A stretch of DNA of 64,000 bases from Apostichopus japonicus (lineage: Eukaryota; Echinodermata; Holothuroidea; Aspidochirotida; Stichopodidae): positions 2,852,501 through 2,916,500 of the forward strand of contig NC_092573.1 of NCBI RefSeq assembly GCF_037975245.1, read 5' to 3'. The stretch's first letter is position 1. Every line of letters begins with the position of its first letter. Both the position numbers and the translations under genes were made by a program. Positions 45,585-58,000 of this stretch are shown in pieces. The notes below the pieces were generated by a model that saw nothing but the letters and a program-made list of their open reading frames with translations, had not been told where the DNA came from and did not search any database.

Positions 45585-46905
45585 CGGTTTCGATGATGTA
45601 ACATGAGCAGTTTTTTTCATGAATCTTACGTAATGTATAGTGAGGGTGTACATCCACCAATAGGCTTCATTTACACAATGTGGTACTCCTACACACCAAA
45701 TATGAGGCAAGGGCGGCGGAACCGGGGGGGCACAGGGGGCACGTGCCCCCCCCACTTTTCCTCAGATTAAAAATGTGCCCTTTTTCTACATAAAAATTTC
45801 TAAATAAAAAAGAGTTTACAAAGCGAAACCCACGTCGAATGAAATATTTCAGGAAGTTTTAAATGTTTACTACCACAGGCGTAGGAGCCCAATTTGATTT
45901 GGGGGGCTGTAACGACTTGCCCGAAAAATATTACCAAAATTTTTCGCGCGCTTCGCGCGCGTTCAACACGTTAATGTGCATATCATATAGGCATGCACCG
46001 GTTATTACATCGCATGCCTATAACATACAATCATTTGCCGTGTTATAACCCTTCTAAATTGGTTATAATTATTGGCAAAGTCGTTACAATAATAATCATC
46101 ATAATAATATCAGTTTAACCATTGAAAAACACATAGAAAATTAATTTTCTTTCAGTATTTTCACATATTTCATTTGCTTTCATGCATGTATCGATCGCGT
46201 GTGCAGGGACTTGGACTTTATAATGATTTCACCTCATTTTGTCTTTTTCCTTCTTTCCCAATTTGCACATTAGATACTGCAGTGCTAGTATGCATTGTTT
46301 CCTTGAGGGGGGGGGGGGGCGTTGATGGAGTGATGTGTATACGCAAATAAGATAATACAATAAGAGTTATAAAGGGTACTAAATATCAGGTTGCATCAGT
46401 CCAATCGAATTTCTGCATAGTGCCCTTCGACGTTGGTGCCCCCCCAGATTGAAAGTGCTTCCGCCGCCCTTGATATGAGGTCTGCCCATGATTCCTTTCT
46501 TGAGATATCGTGTTTGCAAGGTTTTCACAATTTGACCCCTGGTGACCTCAAATGACCATGACCTCCATCAAAACCAATGTACTTTTTGTACTCAATGTGG
46601 TACCATTACACACTTAAAAGAAATCCTCCCAAGCTTTCCCAACACCCCAAATGACTTTTACTTCCACCAACACAAGATTTTGTACTCATTATGTATACAC
46701 ACTTACTATGACTCGGTTGATCCGACCTTCCCTTCTTGAGATATCGTGTTTACAAGGTTTTCACAATTTTACCACTGATGACTCCAAATGACTTTGACCT
46801 CCAGCAACAAAAGATTTTGTACTCATTATGTTACTTCTACACACTCTATGAGGTTGGTCCGACCTTCCCTTCTTGAGATATCGTGTTTACAAGGTTTTCA
46901 CTTTG
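45585..46905. repeat. ~145-bp satellite, second array (interrupted)
   Basis: Units contain TTCTTGAGATATCGTGTTTA, CAAGGTTTTCACAATTTGACC, AATGACC-TGACCTCCA and a phrase like CTCAATGTGGTACTTCTACAC. They are the same family as the array at 49112-50310. The array is split by the hAT element at 45708-46472 and runs at its right end into the KCTD pseudogene. Confidence 0.85.
45708..46472. mobile_element. hAT element family B, 765 bp, with 8-bp TSD
   Basis: CAAGGGCGGCGGAA at the left and TTCCGCCGCCCTTG at the right are perfect 14-base inverted repeats. ATATGAGG stands at 45700-45707 and 46473-46480, an exact 8-bp duplication. The uninterrupted satellite sequence, CACCAAATATGAGGTCTGCC, is present at about 49431-49450, so the empty site can be read in the same window. 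The ends are close to those of family A. There is no transposase frame. Confidence 0.95.
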
Positions 46906-47444
46906 AATACCATTTGAATACATTACGGTTTGTGTCAACCATGTTTGACTCGTTTCCTGAAAGCATAATATGCAACTTGGAACAGTGGCGTAGGAAGGTA
47001 CTTTTGAGTGGGGGGGCTGAAGACTGATGGCCGGCCTGGGGGAGGGTCTAAGGGGAGGGGGTGTCCCCCTCCCCTTTGAAATTTTTTTGCATTTCCAGGT
47101 GGCCTCAGATGCAATTTGGTGCAATATAGCACACTTCAACTCCCACTCCATTTTGTAAAGAATTTTGCATTTTCACCTGGCCTTAAATGCAATTTGGTGC
47201 TCCAAATGAGATTTTTTTCTCATTTGGAAATGAAAAAGGGGTTTTCTGACTTGCGGAGCGGGGGGGCGGAATGATACTTCCGCCCCCCCCATATTTTTCA
47301 CTGGGGGGCTGGCGCCCCCCCAGCCCCCCCCCCCCCCGGTTCCTACGCCCTTTACTTGGAACCAGTGCACTTTGTAAGAACCGATCGACTGGTCGTGTAC
47401 AAACTGCCACCGACATTGAGGTGTACAATACTCTCTTGGACCAT
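46906..47444 (-). pseudogene. Third KCTD-like copy, broken by a MITE
   Basis: On the minus strand ATG 47444 opens MVQESIVHLNVGGSLYTTSR and continues to TGSK. The family A MITE (46983-47353) then interrupts, and the same frame resumes beyond it with HIMLSGNESNMVDTNRNVF. This matches the first half of the BTB domain of the two other KCTD copies. It ends where the 145-bp satellite begins, so the second half is missing. The 8-bp target duplication of the MITE explains the break exactly. The copy is more diverged from the other two than they are from each other. Confidence 0.8.
46983..47353 (+). mobile_element. hAT MITE family A, copy 2 (371 bp)
   Basis: It starts CAGTGGCGTAGGAA and ends TTCCTACGCCCTTT. 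ACTTGGAA at 46975-46982 and 47354-47361 is a perfect 8-bp target-site duplication. It is very similar to 31740-32104 through the interior. It is inserted in the KCTD-like pseudogene. Confidence 0.93.
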
Positions 47445-47879
47445 GATGAGTATTAAGGAAATTAAGTTGGACAAATCTTCACGGAGTCAAATATTTAGCA
47501 ACGTGGGTCATGCGTTGAAAACATAAATCGGACTGGCAGTATATGCAGGATCCAGTGTTTCCCGACCTAAACTCGTGACACTTTGCGTCACAAGGATATC
47601 ATGAAATTACGTCTCATTTCAGATCGTATAAGCACATCTAAGAGAGATACAGCAGGGATATCCCTGGATACATTACGTTTGCTAACTGATTATGGAGGCC
47701 CCTGACAAGAAAAACAAACTTTGTATTTTCATAAGTACGGTACTTGCTTTAATTAATTAAATATTAACTTTATGATCCTTAAATAGCCATTTGATAAACT
47801 TTATGAAATAGATATAGTATGTATAATTTATCTTCGTTAATACTCGTACGAGATTTCTTATCACAAACTCGATTGCAAG
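47445..47879. other. Spacer, no gene seen
   Basis: Upstream side of the KCTD pseudogene. No clear features. Confidence 0.45.
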
Positions 47880-48115
47880 GCTAAAAAAAAATCCATGATG
47901 TCCATACCAGATTGTCTTATGTACATTTTGGTGAATTGGAATTATCCCCAATAAAAACCATATTACACAATACTGGGGAATTTGATGGTGTTAATTGCGG
48001 AACGTAAATCGTCTCAATGTCAGGTGAGGAAGGAACGGTAGTTAACGTTTACTTTGTGCAGGGACGCTCATGTCCAAAGTCCCTCAGACTGGGGATGAAT
48101 GCCTCTATTATAGAT
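47880..48115. repeat. Mosaic of two duplicated blocks
   Basis: 47880-48035 matches 33600-33755. Directly after it, 48040-48115 matches 41330-41400 (TTTACTTTGTGCAGGGACGC). Two blocks that lie 7.6 kb apart elsewhere in the window are here joined end to end. Confidence 0.8.
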
Positions 48116-48118
48116 TAA

Positions 48119-48119
48119 G

Positions 48120-48193
<74 letters not shown>

Positions 48194-48240
48194 CATATAT
48201 ATATATTTACATATATATATATATTTACATATATATATCG
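48119..48240. repeat. AT microsatellite
   Basis: About 120 bases of (AT)n, in the last third interrupted by TTTACATATAT units. Confidence 0.95.
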
Positions 48241-48954
48241 CGTGTGGCATTTAGAAGATATAGCTGCATCTATATATGAGCCATGCACAGTAACTTGTAT
48301 ACCGTCTAACTAGGGATCATACTAAAATATCATCATTGAATACAACACAGAAATTGGATTTCAAGAGATATTATTTTGGCGTTGTATGAATTCACGTGTG
48401 TCGGGCGATTACGGGACTTATCAATATGAATATGATATAAGTAGCCAAAACTGGACAAGCATTGAGAGTAACTTTTGAGCTTGATCGTTCTATCTCTGTT
48501 CTGGTAAACGATACGGGGACCCAAACAGAACAGCAAGACTAATGCGAAATGAAAACAAAGAACTCAACTGGATTGTAATATAATAGAATATGTGTAATGT
48601 GTAAATCGATATATAATACATTACATTCAAATCTTGGGCCCAAGCAAATCATATAATATGTATATGCAGTTACTTAACTAAACTGATATCGCGCAGTACC
48701 GGTACCTTTAATTATTACTTGATGGTTAAGTTAGGGCTAAGTTCTTCAATCTTCGGTGTCCCTGTAGAGATTGATTCTGTCAGTGGCCGAGTGGCTCCAA
48801 CGTTATCTCAAGGTTCGGATTCATTGAACAGCTCCAGATAACAGTTGCGGTATTCCCTTTATTTGTTTTTTATTTCTTTAATTTATATATATTAAGTTCC
48901 TGCATGGGCGAGACCGATAAAGCTATATTGGTCCACAGGCTGTTTCCAAAAAGT
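48241..48954. other. Spacer, no gene seen
   Basis: No exon or repeat unit recognised. Confidence 0.5.
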
Positions 48955-49100
48955 GAATTGTGCTCCGTTCAGGAGAGTTCCAAACTATGATACACTGTAT
49001 AAATAGTTGGCGAGTGTCTGTCAGAACTATTAAATGTAAATCTGTACGAAATGGAGATAATAAACTATATGTAAGAGCATACAGTCTTACACATAGATGT
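48955..49100. repeat. Duplicated block, partner of 41420-41560
   Basis: Shares AATTGTGCTCCGTTC, CTATGATACACTGTATAAAT and ACGAAATGGAGATAATAAAC with 41420-41560, in the same orientation. Confidence 0.85.
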
Positions 49101-49111
49101 AAAACCAGAGT

Positions 49112-50310
49112 GCAAAAATGCATTGTGGTTTCGATGATGTAACATTAGCAGTTTTCTTCATGAATCTGAGACATAATGTATAGTACATGTTTACAAGGGT
49201 TTCACGGTTTGACCTATGATGACTCCACATGACCTTTGACCAAACATAATAGGCTTCTTTAACTCAATGTGGTACTTCTACACACTAAATTAGAGGTTGG
49301 CCCAAGCTTCCAGTATTGAGATATTGTGATTACAAGGTTTTCACAATTGACCCTGGTGACACCAAATGACCTTTGCTCTCCACCAAAAACAATAGGCTTC
49401 TGTTACATAATGTGGTACTCCTACACACCAAATATGAGGTCTGCCCATGATTCCCTTCTTGAGATATCGTGTTTACGATGTTTTCACAAGTTGACCCCCG
49501 ATGACCCCAAATGATCTTTGACCTCCACCAAAAACAATAGGCTTCTTGTACTCAACGTGGGACTTCTACACATTAAATATGAAGTCCTCCTAAGTTTCCT
49601 TCTTGAGATATCGTGTTTAGAAGATTTTCACAATTTGACCCCTGGTGACCCCAAATGACCTTTGACCTCCACCAAAAACAATAAACTTCTTGTAAACAAT
49701 GTGGTACTTCTACACATGAAATATGAAATTGGTCTGACCTTCCCTTCTTGAGATATCGTGTTAACAAGGTTTTCACAATTTGACACCTGTTGACCCCAAA
49801 TGACCTTTGACCTCCACCAAAAACAATAGGCTTCTTGAACTCAATGTAGTACTTCTACACACTAAATAAGAGGTTGGCCCAAGCTTCCAGTATTGAGATA
49901 TTGTGATTACAAGGTTTTCACAATTGACCCTGGTGACACCAAATGACCTTTGCTCTCTTTGCAAAAATGCATTGTGGTTTCGATGATGTAACATTAGCAG
50001 TTTTCTTCATGAATCTGAGACATAATGTATAGTACATGTTTACAAGGGTTTCACGGTTTGACCTATGATGACTCCACATGACCTTTGACCAAACATAATA
50101 GGCTTCTTTAACTCAATGTGGTACTTCTACACACTAAATTAGAGGTTGGCCCAAGCTTCCAGTATTGAGATATTGTGATTACAAGGTTTTCACAATTGAC
50201 CCTGTTGACCCCAAATGACCTTTGACCTCCACCAAAAACAATAGGCTTCTTGAACTCAATGTAGTACTTCTACACACTAAATATGAATTGGTCTGACCTA
50301 CCCTTTGGAC
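49112..50310. repeat. ~145-bp satellite with TGACCTTTGACCT, third array
   Basis: GAGATAT landmarks at 49318, 49461, 49605, 49750 and 49895 give spacings of 143, 144, 145 and 145 bases; the next is at 50167. The interval 49112-49346 is repeated almost exactly at 49961-50195, an 849-bp shift, so the array has itself been segmentally duplicated. Most units carry AAATGACCTTTGACCTCCAC, that is, AGGTCA direct repeats with one-base spacing on the minus strand. Confidence 0.9.
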
Positions 50311-52017
50311 AAGATCGTATATGCGTAAGCATCAGTTGCGTGCTAAAGATTTTGAAGTTATGGGAACCAAATTCAACCCCCCTCCCTGATGAAGGCATGG
50401 GCGAGAACCATTATAGAAGGGCTAGATGAGAACGGTATGGTAGGGGCTTGAACTTTTATGTAAGGGCCAGAGACAAATCAAGGATTTTGTAAAGGAGGGA
50501 GTTTGTCCCCTGGGCTCTGATGCCAACTCCCATGTTATTTGAGACCAAGACAGTCTTATATTTCTTATTGATCTTTGTGTTGCTTCTAAGGAGCAAAAAT
50601 AACTTGTTGTGCTATAAAGACTGTAGCACCTCCATTATTTAAAAGTTAATTTCTTACAACAACAAAAATTCAATTTCATGAAACTGAGGTTTGCTAATAC
50701 ACAATTTTTTTACACTATATATTTAGAGAGCATCTATTGATTGATCATGAATGAACAAAGTGGAAAGGCTTTCAGAGCCAGTAATAGGAATAACAATGTA
50801 TAAGATAAGGTATAAGATAATATAAATATTTGTAATTATTAAATGACTTAATCATTGAAGACTGGGCTAAAGAAGTTCTGATCCATTTTGTAGAGAGGTG
50901 ACAAACCTAAGGGTAAAGTTACAAATTCATTGCAAAAATGTTACTGTTTCTTTTCCATAGTTCAATAGCAACTTTTAATATCAAAATGGCTATTGAACTT
51001 AAAACAGTTTCTAATTGTGGACACATGTGGTGTGTGCACTATTTGTGTGTGTGTGTGCATGTGCGTGGGTGTGTGTGTGTGTATGTACCTGGGCATTTAG
51101 AAGTGTTACAGCAAGTACATGATAACTTGTCCTGATCTGGAAAGGTAACAGTGAGGTTATTAAAAAAATTAATTAAGAACACTGCATTTGATTTTACACT
51201 ATCAAATTTAATGAATTTAATCATGTCTTCTCCAAACTTATGGTCTATTTACTTGATATGTGAAAGGCACGTTACTCTTAGCCCTATAGTTATACAAATC
51301 ATATGGAATATTTCAGACTTGTCTGAGTTAAAATAGATTGCAAAGTATTCGACCATCTGAGAGAAAAATTTTCCACACAGCTTCAGGACTATGCTTGCTC
51401 ATTACCTCATGTAATAATTGTATGAAAATTAACAAATAAACTCTCGGCTTCTTCACAAAGAAGAAACATCATACTGTGTGAGTGTTTGGTCCATACCGCC
51501 TTTTGTTCCCTTAAAATGTAACAAATGTATGAATGCTTTGTTAGCAACCAGCATACTGTCGACTAAAGTCTTCTTAAAATCTGATTCTTCTGAAGGCTTT
51601 TATCATTCATTTTAGAAAAAAAGAAAATATCACTAGCTTTTAAAGAAAGGCAAAGCTTTTCTCAACACATGAACAGATATGTTCACTCAATCTAACCTTT
51701 TCATTAAAATAAAAAAAAATAAAAATTCCCAATCCACAACGGCACGATCTTTTCAAACCTTTGTATTCCCAAGAGTAAAGCTATTAAAATATCATTCTAG
51801 TCACAGTTAAGACTAATAAAGGGAACTAGATATCACCAATCACCAGAATTTTGCAATTAATCAGCTCAATCATATTTATAACAGTGACAATTCTCTCGTT
51901 CTCAGTTCTCCCGAACTGAAGGAATCCACTTCATGATTGATAACCTTCTGCGATGGGATGGATGAGAAGTTTCTGTCCAAAGCATCCCACCTCCCCTCAG
52001 ACGTTTCCTCAACTTCA
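50311..52017. other. Spacer and 3' flank of the TPR gene
   Basis: No exon supported. A GT microsatellite lies at about 51042-51084. The 3' UTR of the minus-strand TPR gene ending at 52018 should occupy the upper part. I did not define the poly(A) site. Confidence 0.45.
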
Positions 52018-55000
52018 TCACCTTTTCTTCTTGGGCTCAGCTGTATTTCCTTTTTGTGTAGGAACGGACATACCAGCAAACGGATCTGAAATTTTGAAAT
52101 GATGGATAAAATATCGACATAGATCAATGCTACATGAAAAATAATGACCACTCAAACAGTCCTGGTCATTTTCCTGCTGTCTAGGTTGAAAAAACAACTC
52201 GTATCATCATAATAATTGTTTGAAAGACATTTCCTGTGTTGATTTTTTGACTACTTCTGTTGTATTCAGGTTTGTTCCTACACCTTTTCTCCATCCATTC
52301 ATACTGTGTGGTCACATGGCTGTGAGTGCATGTGCATAGATTCTGATATTTTGTTAATCTCTGCCTTCCATGTAGATCCTGCTATTACTATCCAGACACA
52401 TGTTGCTTTATGTATTGTACTGTTATGTGTTGTATATTGTGATATACTGTACTGCACTTCTATTACTATGCTCATAATATACATTAATATACTATACTAT
52501 CCTATATTAAAACTATACTACAGTATACTATACCATACCATACTACACTATACTATAATATACTGTACTACACTACACTCATACTATACTGTCCTATACT
52601 AATACTATCCTATACAATCCTATACTAATACTAACACTTTACTATACTACAGTCTCCTGCAGTATACTATACTATATTATCCTATACAAATACTATATTA
52701 ATACTATACTATAGTATACTGCACTAATATTATACTATACTACACTATACGCTAAGGTACCGCATTACATGGCATTGTACATTAATGCAGCAAACTCAAA
52801 ATTTGTATTTGCCTTAGATTCCTTGACTTTGTTGGCAAGTGCCCACAGTAATTCACAGCAATTCCTAGCAATGAAATGTTGATAACTCTAATATATGGAT
52901 CACTACCAACTAAGGACTGGGTAGCTCAGTTGATAGAACGTAGAGTTTGTAACCCTGAGGTCACTGGTTCCAATCCCATGCTAAACGAAACATTTCTTTA
53001 CTCCTTCCCGAATATCATTAATTTCGTCCCATTAAATTGTCATTTTTTTTAAAAGAAATCATTTACCTGTCTGTACTTCCTTTGGTGCTTCGAGTAATAA
53101 ATCACGTTGCTGTTTTAAGATGTCTGTGTAAAACTTGGTGGCAGCATACCCCAGATAAGCACAAGCAGAAAATATGATGCCCTTCATGATAATACCCTAA
53201 AAGAAAGGAAAATAACTGAAAAGGTCAGATTTTCATTAAATATATAAAAATATAAATTTTACATAATTTAATAGTTCAACTTTGGAATTATTCAAGAATA
53301 TCAGTGGGTAAGGGGAAAGGAAAAAGAAAGTTGGAAGATGGCTTCAGAAGAGAATCATTCTCTACCATGAAATTACATTCAAAAGTATAGAATTTCAGCT
53401 ATCAATATTTTGAAAATTCAATACAAGATTTGTAACAAATTACACCAGTATGGTTAGTGTATGTTATCCTTTCCTTAGTCAAGAATAAAAATTTCTCTGG
53501 ATTTACATTTTTAATTCCATGTCTTGATAGAAAATAACAAAACAGAACACTAAACCACAAGAAATTATACAGATAATTCCACAATCAAAGTTCAATCATT
53601 TGAATGGACTCAAATTAATGTACTCTGCATGACAAATTCAACAGCCACTCTTTCATCTGCAGCTCATTTTTCCTTTGCATCTTTCAAAAATAACAAACAC
53701 TTTCTTACCTGAATCACCTGAGGATTAAGCAGAAGTTCATTGACCAGCAGAAATATAATGCCAGCAAATGTACCTACTCCTGTGCCTTGCATATGGAGGC
53801 GTCTTTCATCTGAAGAACGAAAAAAAAATGGGAAATAAACTAAAATATGATTCCACCAAACATGTCTACCCCTATCCATGTGGAGGCCACTTTCATCTGT
53901 AGAATGATAGAGATGGGATGATATTATTAACTTGAACATAATACCAGCTAACTATTAACTCCATTAACTAACACCTAGTACTTACATATGGAGATATTAA
54001 TCATCTAAAGAAGGAAGGGAAACAGGAGGTAATGTGAAACGAAATCCCTGTGCTGCCAGTGTGCATCTGGGAATATTTAAAAACAACTGAAATCTTTAAT
54101 AGAGGAGAAAAGATTTGCTGGTGAAGGATTAATAGTTGCTGTGTGTTATACCCACGTACAGTGTAACTTGTACCGTTGATTGTTTACAACAAATGACAAA
54201 ACAGAAGATTTTGTCCCAAAAACCAAGATTCAAACCAGAGACAAAGATACTTCCCTGTGGTCAAAATCATATGAAATATTTAAGATAAAAAGAAAGAAAA
54301 ACATGCAATGAAGAAATATGAGATGAAGAGCTTTTCAAAAAGAATCTCATTGATAAAATATTTGGCTCCAAGGCTCTTTTTGTTGTTGATATAAATTACA
54401 TATTGATCCTCATTAATGTTTTGAAGTTTTAAAGTATTTTTTGAAGTGTACATTCAATGATATATCTTGCAAAATCCTGCAATGTCATCATGCATGGTTG
54501 GAATCAACCTCATTTTTGTTGTTTTTTTCAAATTGAACTCATTATTTTAACCATGGAAAATTATAGTACAAAAATATGTTACCTTGGTTAGGTCTTATCA
54601 AGTTTAATGATCCAAATTAAATATGGGACTATCATTTTAATTTGTGAAATGGGTCTTCATTGCATCTCAGCAAAAAGAAAGAACTTTGAGGCTGCAGATT
54701 TGGATAAATGTATTGCTTTTTATAAGACATTAAAATATATATGTAATGTAATGCAATGCAACACATCACACAACACATCATAGAGAGAGTAGGATAGAGT
54801 ATTGTAGGATAGAGTATAATGGGATATAGTAGAATAGAGTAAAATAGAGTATAATAGGATAGAGTATAATCAAATAGAGTATATTAGGATAGAGCATAAT
54901 GGGATAGAGTATCATTGGATAGGTATAATCGTACAGAGTATATTAGGATAGAGTATGATGGGATAGAGTAGATTAGAATATAAAAGGATAGAGTATAATA

Positions 55001-58000
55001 GGAAAGAGTAGAATAAAACAAACCACATATTTCAAGGGTCAGATTTAAGTACATCTTTTAAATGATAATGAAAATAATATTTATTTTTACGACGCTTAAG
55101 CGACCACGAATGTGGGAGAAACCCGCAAGGGTTTATGGATTACAACTTACACGTCGAGTGTAACATTTTTACTCAAATTTGGAATCTTTTCAATTTAGAA
55201 AGTCATTTCAGATGGGAAAACCGTAGATTGCTCTTGGATGAAAAACCCACCTAACTATGACCCGGCCGGGAATCGAACCCCGAACCTCCCGATTGCGAAG
55301 CCTCATTGCTTCAAAAGCCACCGCCTTTATCCACTCGGCCACAGCACCGGTACGTAAATGTAAATAAAAATGGTTTTGTGTAAAAAGTAAACAAATAAGA
55401 AACTCACAAAACATTTGTCCTCTTTCTGCTCTGTTTGTCTTCTGCAAGGCATTGAGAACTTCTGTGTTCATAGAGTCTATGTCAAGTGCTTTCTGACAAA
55501 GTAAATGTAGAGATGTGAATTAAAACAAAGCCTCTTGAAAACGAAAGTCACTCTTGAACAAATGCTACCCTACATTAGTTAGTTACTGTCAACCAACTTT
55601 ATATGAAGTAACTTGCAGTGTTCAACAATAATAATGCTGAAATCAAAATTATTTTCAGTCCGTCTTCTAGGGTAATTACCAGTTAAGTATTCGCACAACA
55701 GACAAGGAAGAGTATTGGCAGTCCCATATTCTTTGAGTTTCTTATTTTCATAGTGGTCCCAACTGGTCCATGTATTATACTAGCTTCAACATAATGCAAA
55801 TTATACAATACTTTTATGGAAGCCTTAAAGAAGAAGAAGAATGTCAGAAATACATTTTCACAAATAACCTGACAATATTTAGAGAATATGACAAACTCAG
55901 TGCTCATTGTTCCCAAAGAAAAGGGATTCATTAATGAGACTCATTAATGTCACGTTTTTGTCAGAGACTGGGATATGCGTTGAAATCAGAATGTAAGTAT
56001 AGTTTCTACGCATCCAGAAAAACAATTGTTTTTCCTGACTCCATCTTGGATGAGATCCCATAGAAATTTGTTTTGTTATTTTTTACATACATCATATTCA
56101 ATCACAACAAGAAGACCTTATAAATGCACTTAAACAAAAGTCTGTCAAATTCAACTTTTAATTTAGCCTTATTCCAGACATTCAACATAGTTTAAAAAGG
56201 TGAATATCTTGCAACCAAACCAACAACAAAAATATGTAATACTAGCACAGAGGGGAACATGTGCTCAGGAATTTGAGTGCCGGGCAAATTTGTGTGGTAG
56301 TGTGATCCAAGCCCTGGGGGAGGGGGCTCAGGGGTGGGGTTAGAGGGGTGGGGGTTCTCCCTCCACTTTGGAAAAATTTTGCAAATAAAGTATGCTTAAA
56401 TGGCAAATGGTGCTATCTTGTTCCTATTCTGGCCCTAACTTCTGTGCCAAGTATTCAAGCATGCTTTGGTAATGGCAACTCTTGTTAAGTTAATCATCAG
56501 AAAAGTGCTGGGCGGAAACATTTAAAATACTGTTTGTGCTGGGCGGCATTCAGAACTGCCGGGCGCAACCCCCCAACAAGAGCACATCTCTGCACAGAAT
56601 ACTAACAGAGAGTGGGTATAATTACAGAGTTCCAGACAGGACACTCCAGACATTGGTTGTATCAGAACTGTTGGTTAAGACGACCAAGATATGAGACAAA
56701 CCTTACAATAAAAACTTTTTGATCAGAGCTGAATTTGATGCATTGCCTGGCAGTCTGGGATAATGATGATGCAATCAAAAAGTTGTGCTGTTATTTGAGG
56801 AACAGAGGGACAACCGACCTCATTTGCAATGTTAAGCACATGCCACTACAACCTTAGAATATGTCCAGGTTGTGAAAGGGACAACCATCAAAGTTATCTC
56901 TATATAACCAAACTCATGATGCAAATCCATGTATACAGTCTTCAAGAATTGCAACCAATGACATCCTTGACCTCCACTGAAAATGAACTGAACTGTCCGA
57001 TTGTTACTTTGGCCAGTGAGGCCGACAGACTAGATGGATAACAATTGTCAATAAACTTACTTTGACCAGTGAGGCTGACAGACCAGGGGCGGATCCAGGG
57101 GGGGGCCCGGGGGGCCCGGGCCCCCCTTTTTGAAAATCCTGATTTTTTTTTTTTTTTTTTTTTTTACCGCGTTCGAGGGAAAGTGCCCCATGCGTGATCA
57201 GTGGCGTAGCTACGGGGGGCCTGAAATTGCAGACATGAGATCCATATTTTCAGGCTAGGTACATGCTGCTTAGAATACACGGGAAGTGCCGTTTCCGGCC
57301 ATCTGGGGGGTTTGTAAAGCCAAAAATTTTCTTGTACGCTCCGCGCCAACCGATGATGGCGCTCCGCTTAGATAGTCTTACGTTCAGGCGCGGCTGGACC
57401 AGTCAGACCCCCCCCCCTGTCACAAATCCTGCATCCGCCCCTGATATGTCATTGAATATTCCACAAAACAACTTTTTATGTCCACGAAACTGTCGAAACA
57501 TGATTTTCACTACTGGTAGAGATATAAAATATTGGGAATTCTGAATTTCCTGCAAACATGCGGCTGTGCCTGTTCAATACTCACTACTGTATCGCCTTAA
57601 AAAATGATGAGTGGAAATAGTTTCTCCAGGACCGTATCGTATCGTGGGTATCGAGTGCGTCTGATATACAAACGTACGTAGTACGTACGTCTATGATGAT
57701 ATGCACTGTACTGTACTGATAAAAACATAGGTGAATTTCATTCCATTGGAGTGATCACTGAGCACATTCCGGTATAAGAGTGAATTTCCACTCCATTGGA
57801 GTAAATCTTAACTCCTAATAGAGTTATATTCACTCATATTAGGAGTGAGGGTTAACTCCAATAGAGTTAAATTTTACTCTTAATTTGAAGCGCGCCGAGT
57901 GATCACTCCAATGGAATGAAATCCACTCATTTGTTTTTAGAGTGTTGCTAGATATATGAAGAAGAAATTTACATATCAATACATGTTATCGGTCATCGAT

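Noticed and set aside
49773-49994. Open frames across the 145-bp satellite
   Set aside because: They follow the repeat unit and change with each indel. No conserved product.
52914-52990. A functional tRNA-Thr gene
   Set aside because: The acceptor stem does not pair, the D arm lacks the usual GG and the anticodon stem is weak, so a SINE head or pseudogene fits better.
55208-55471. 87-codon frame starting MNTEVLNALQK and running on to GAVAEWIKAV
   Set aside because: Only the first part is a real exon (TPR gene exon 4). After the donor at 55407 the frame runs through intron and the antisense of a SINE.
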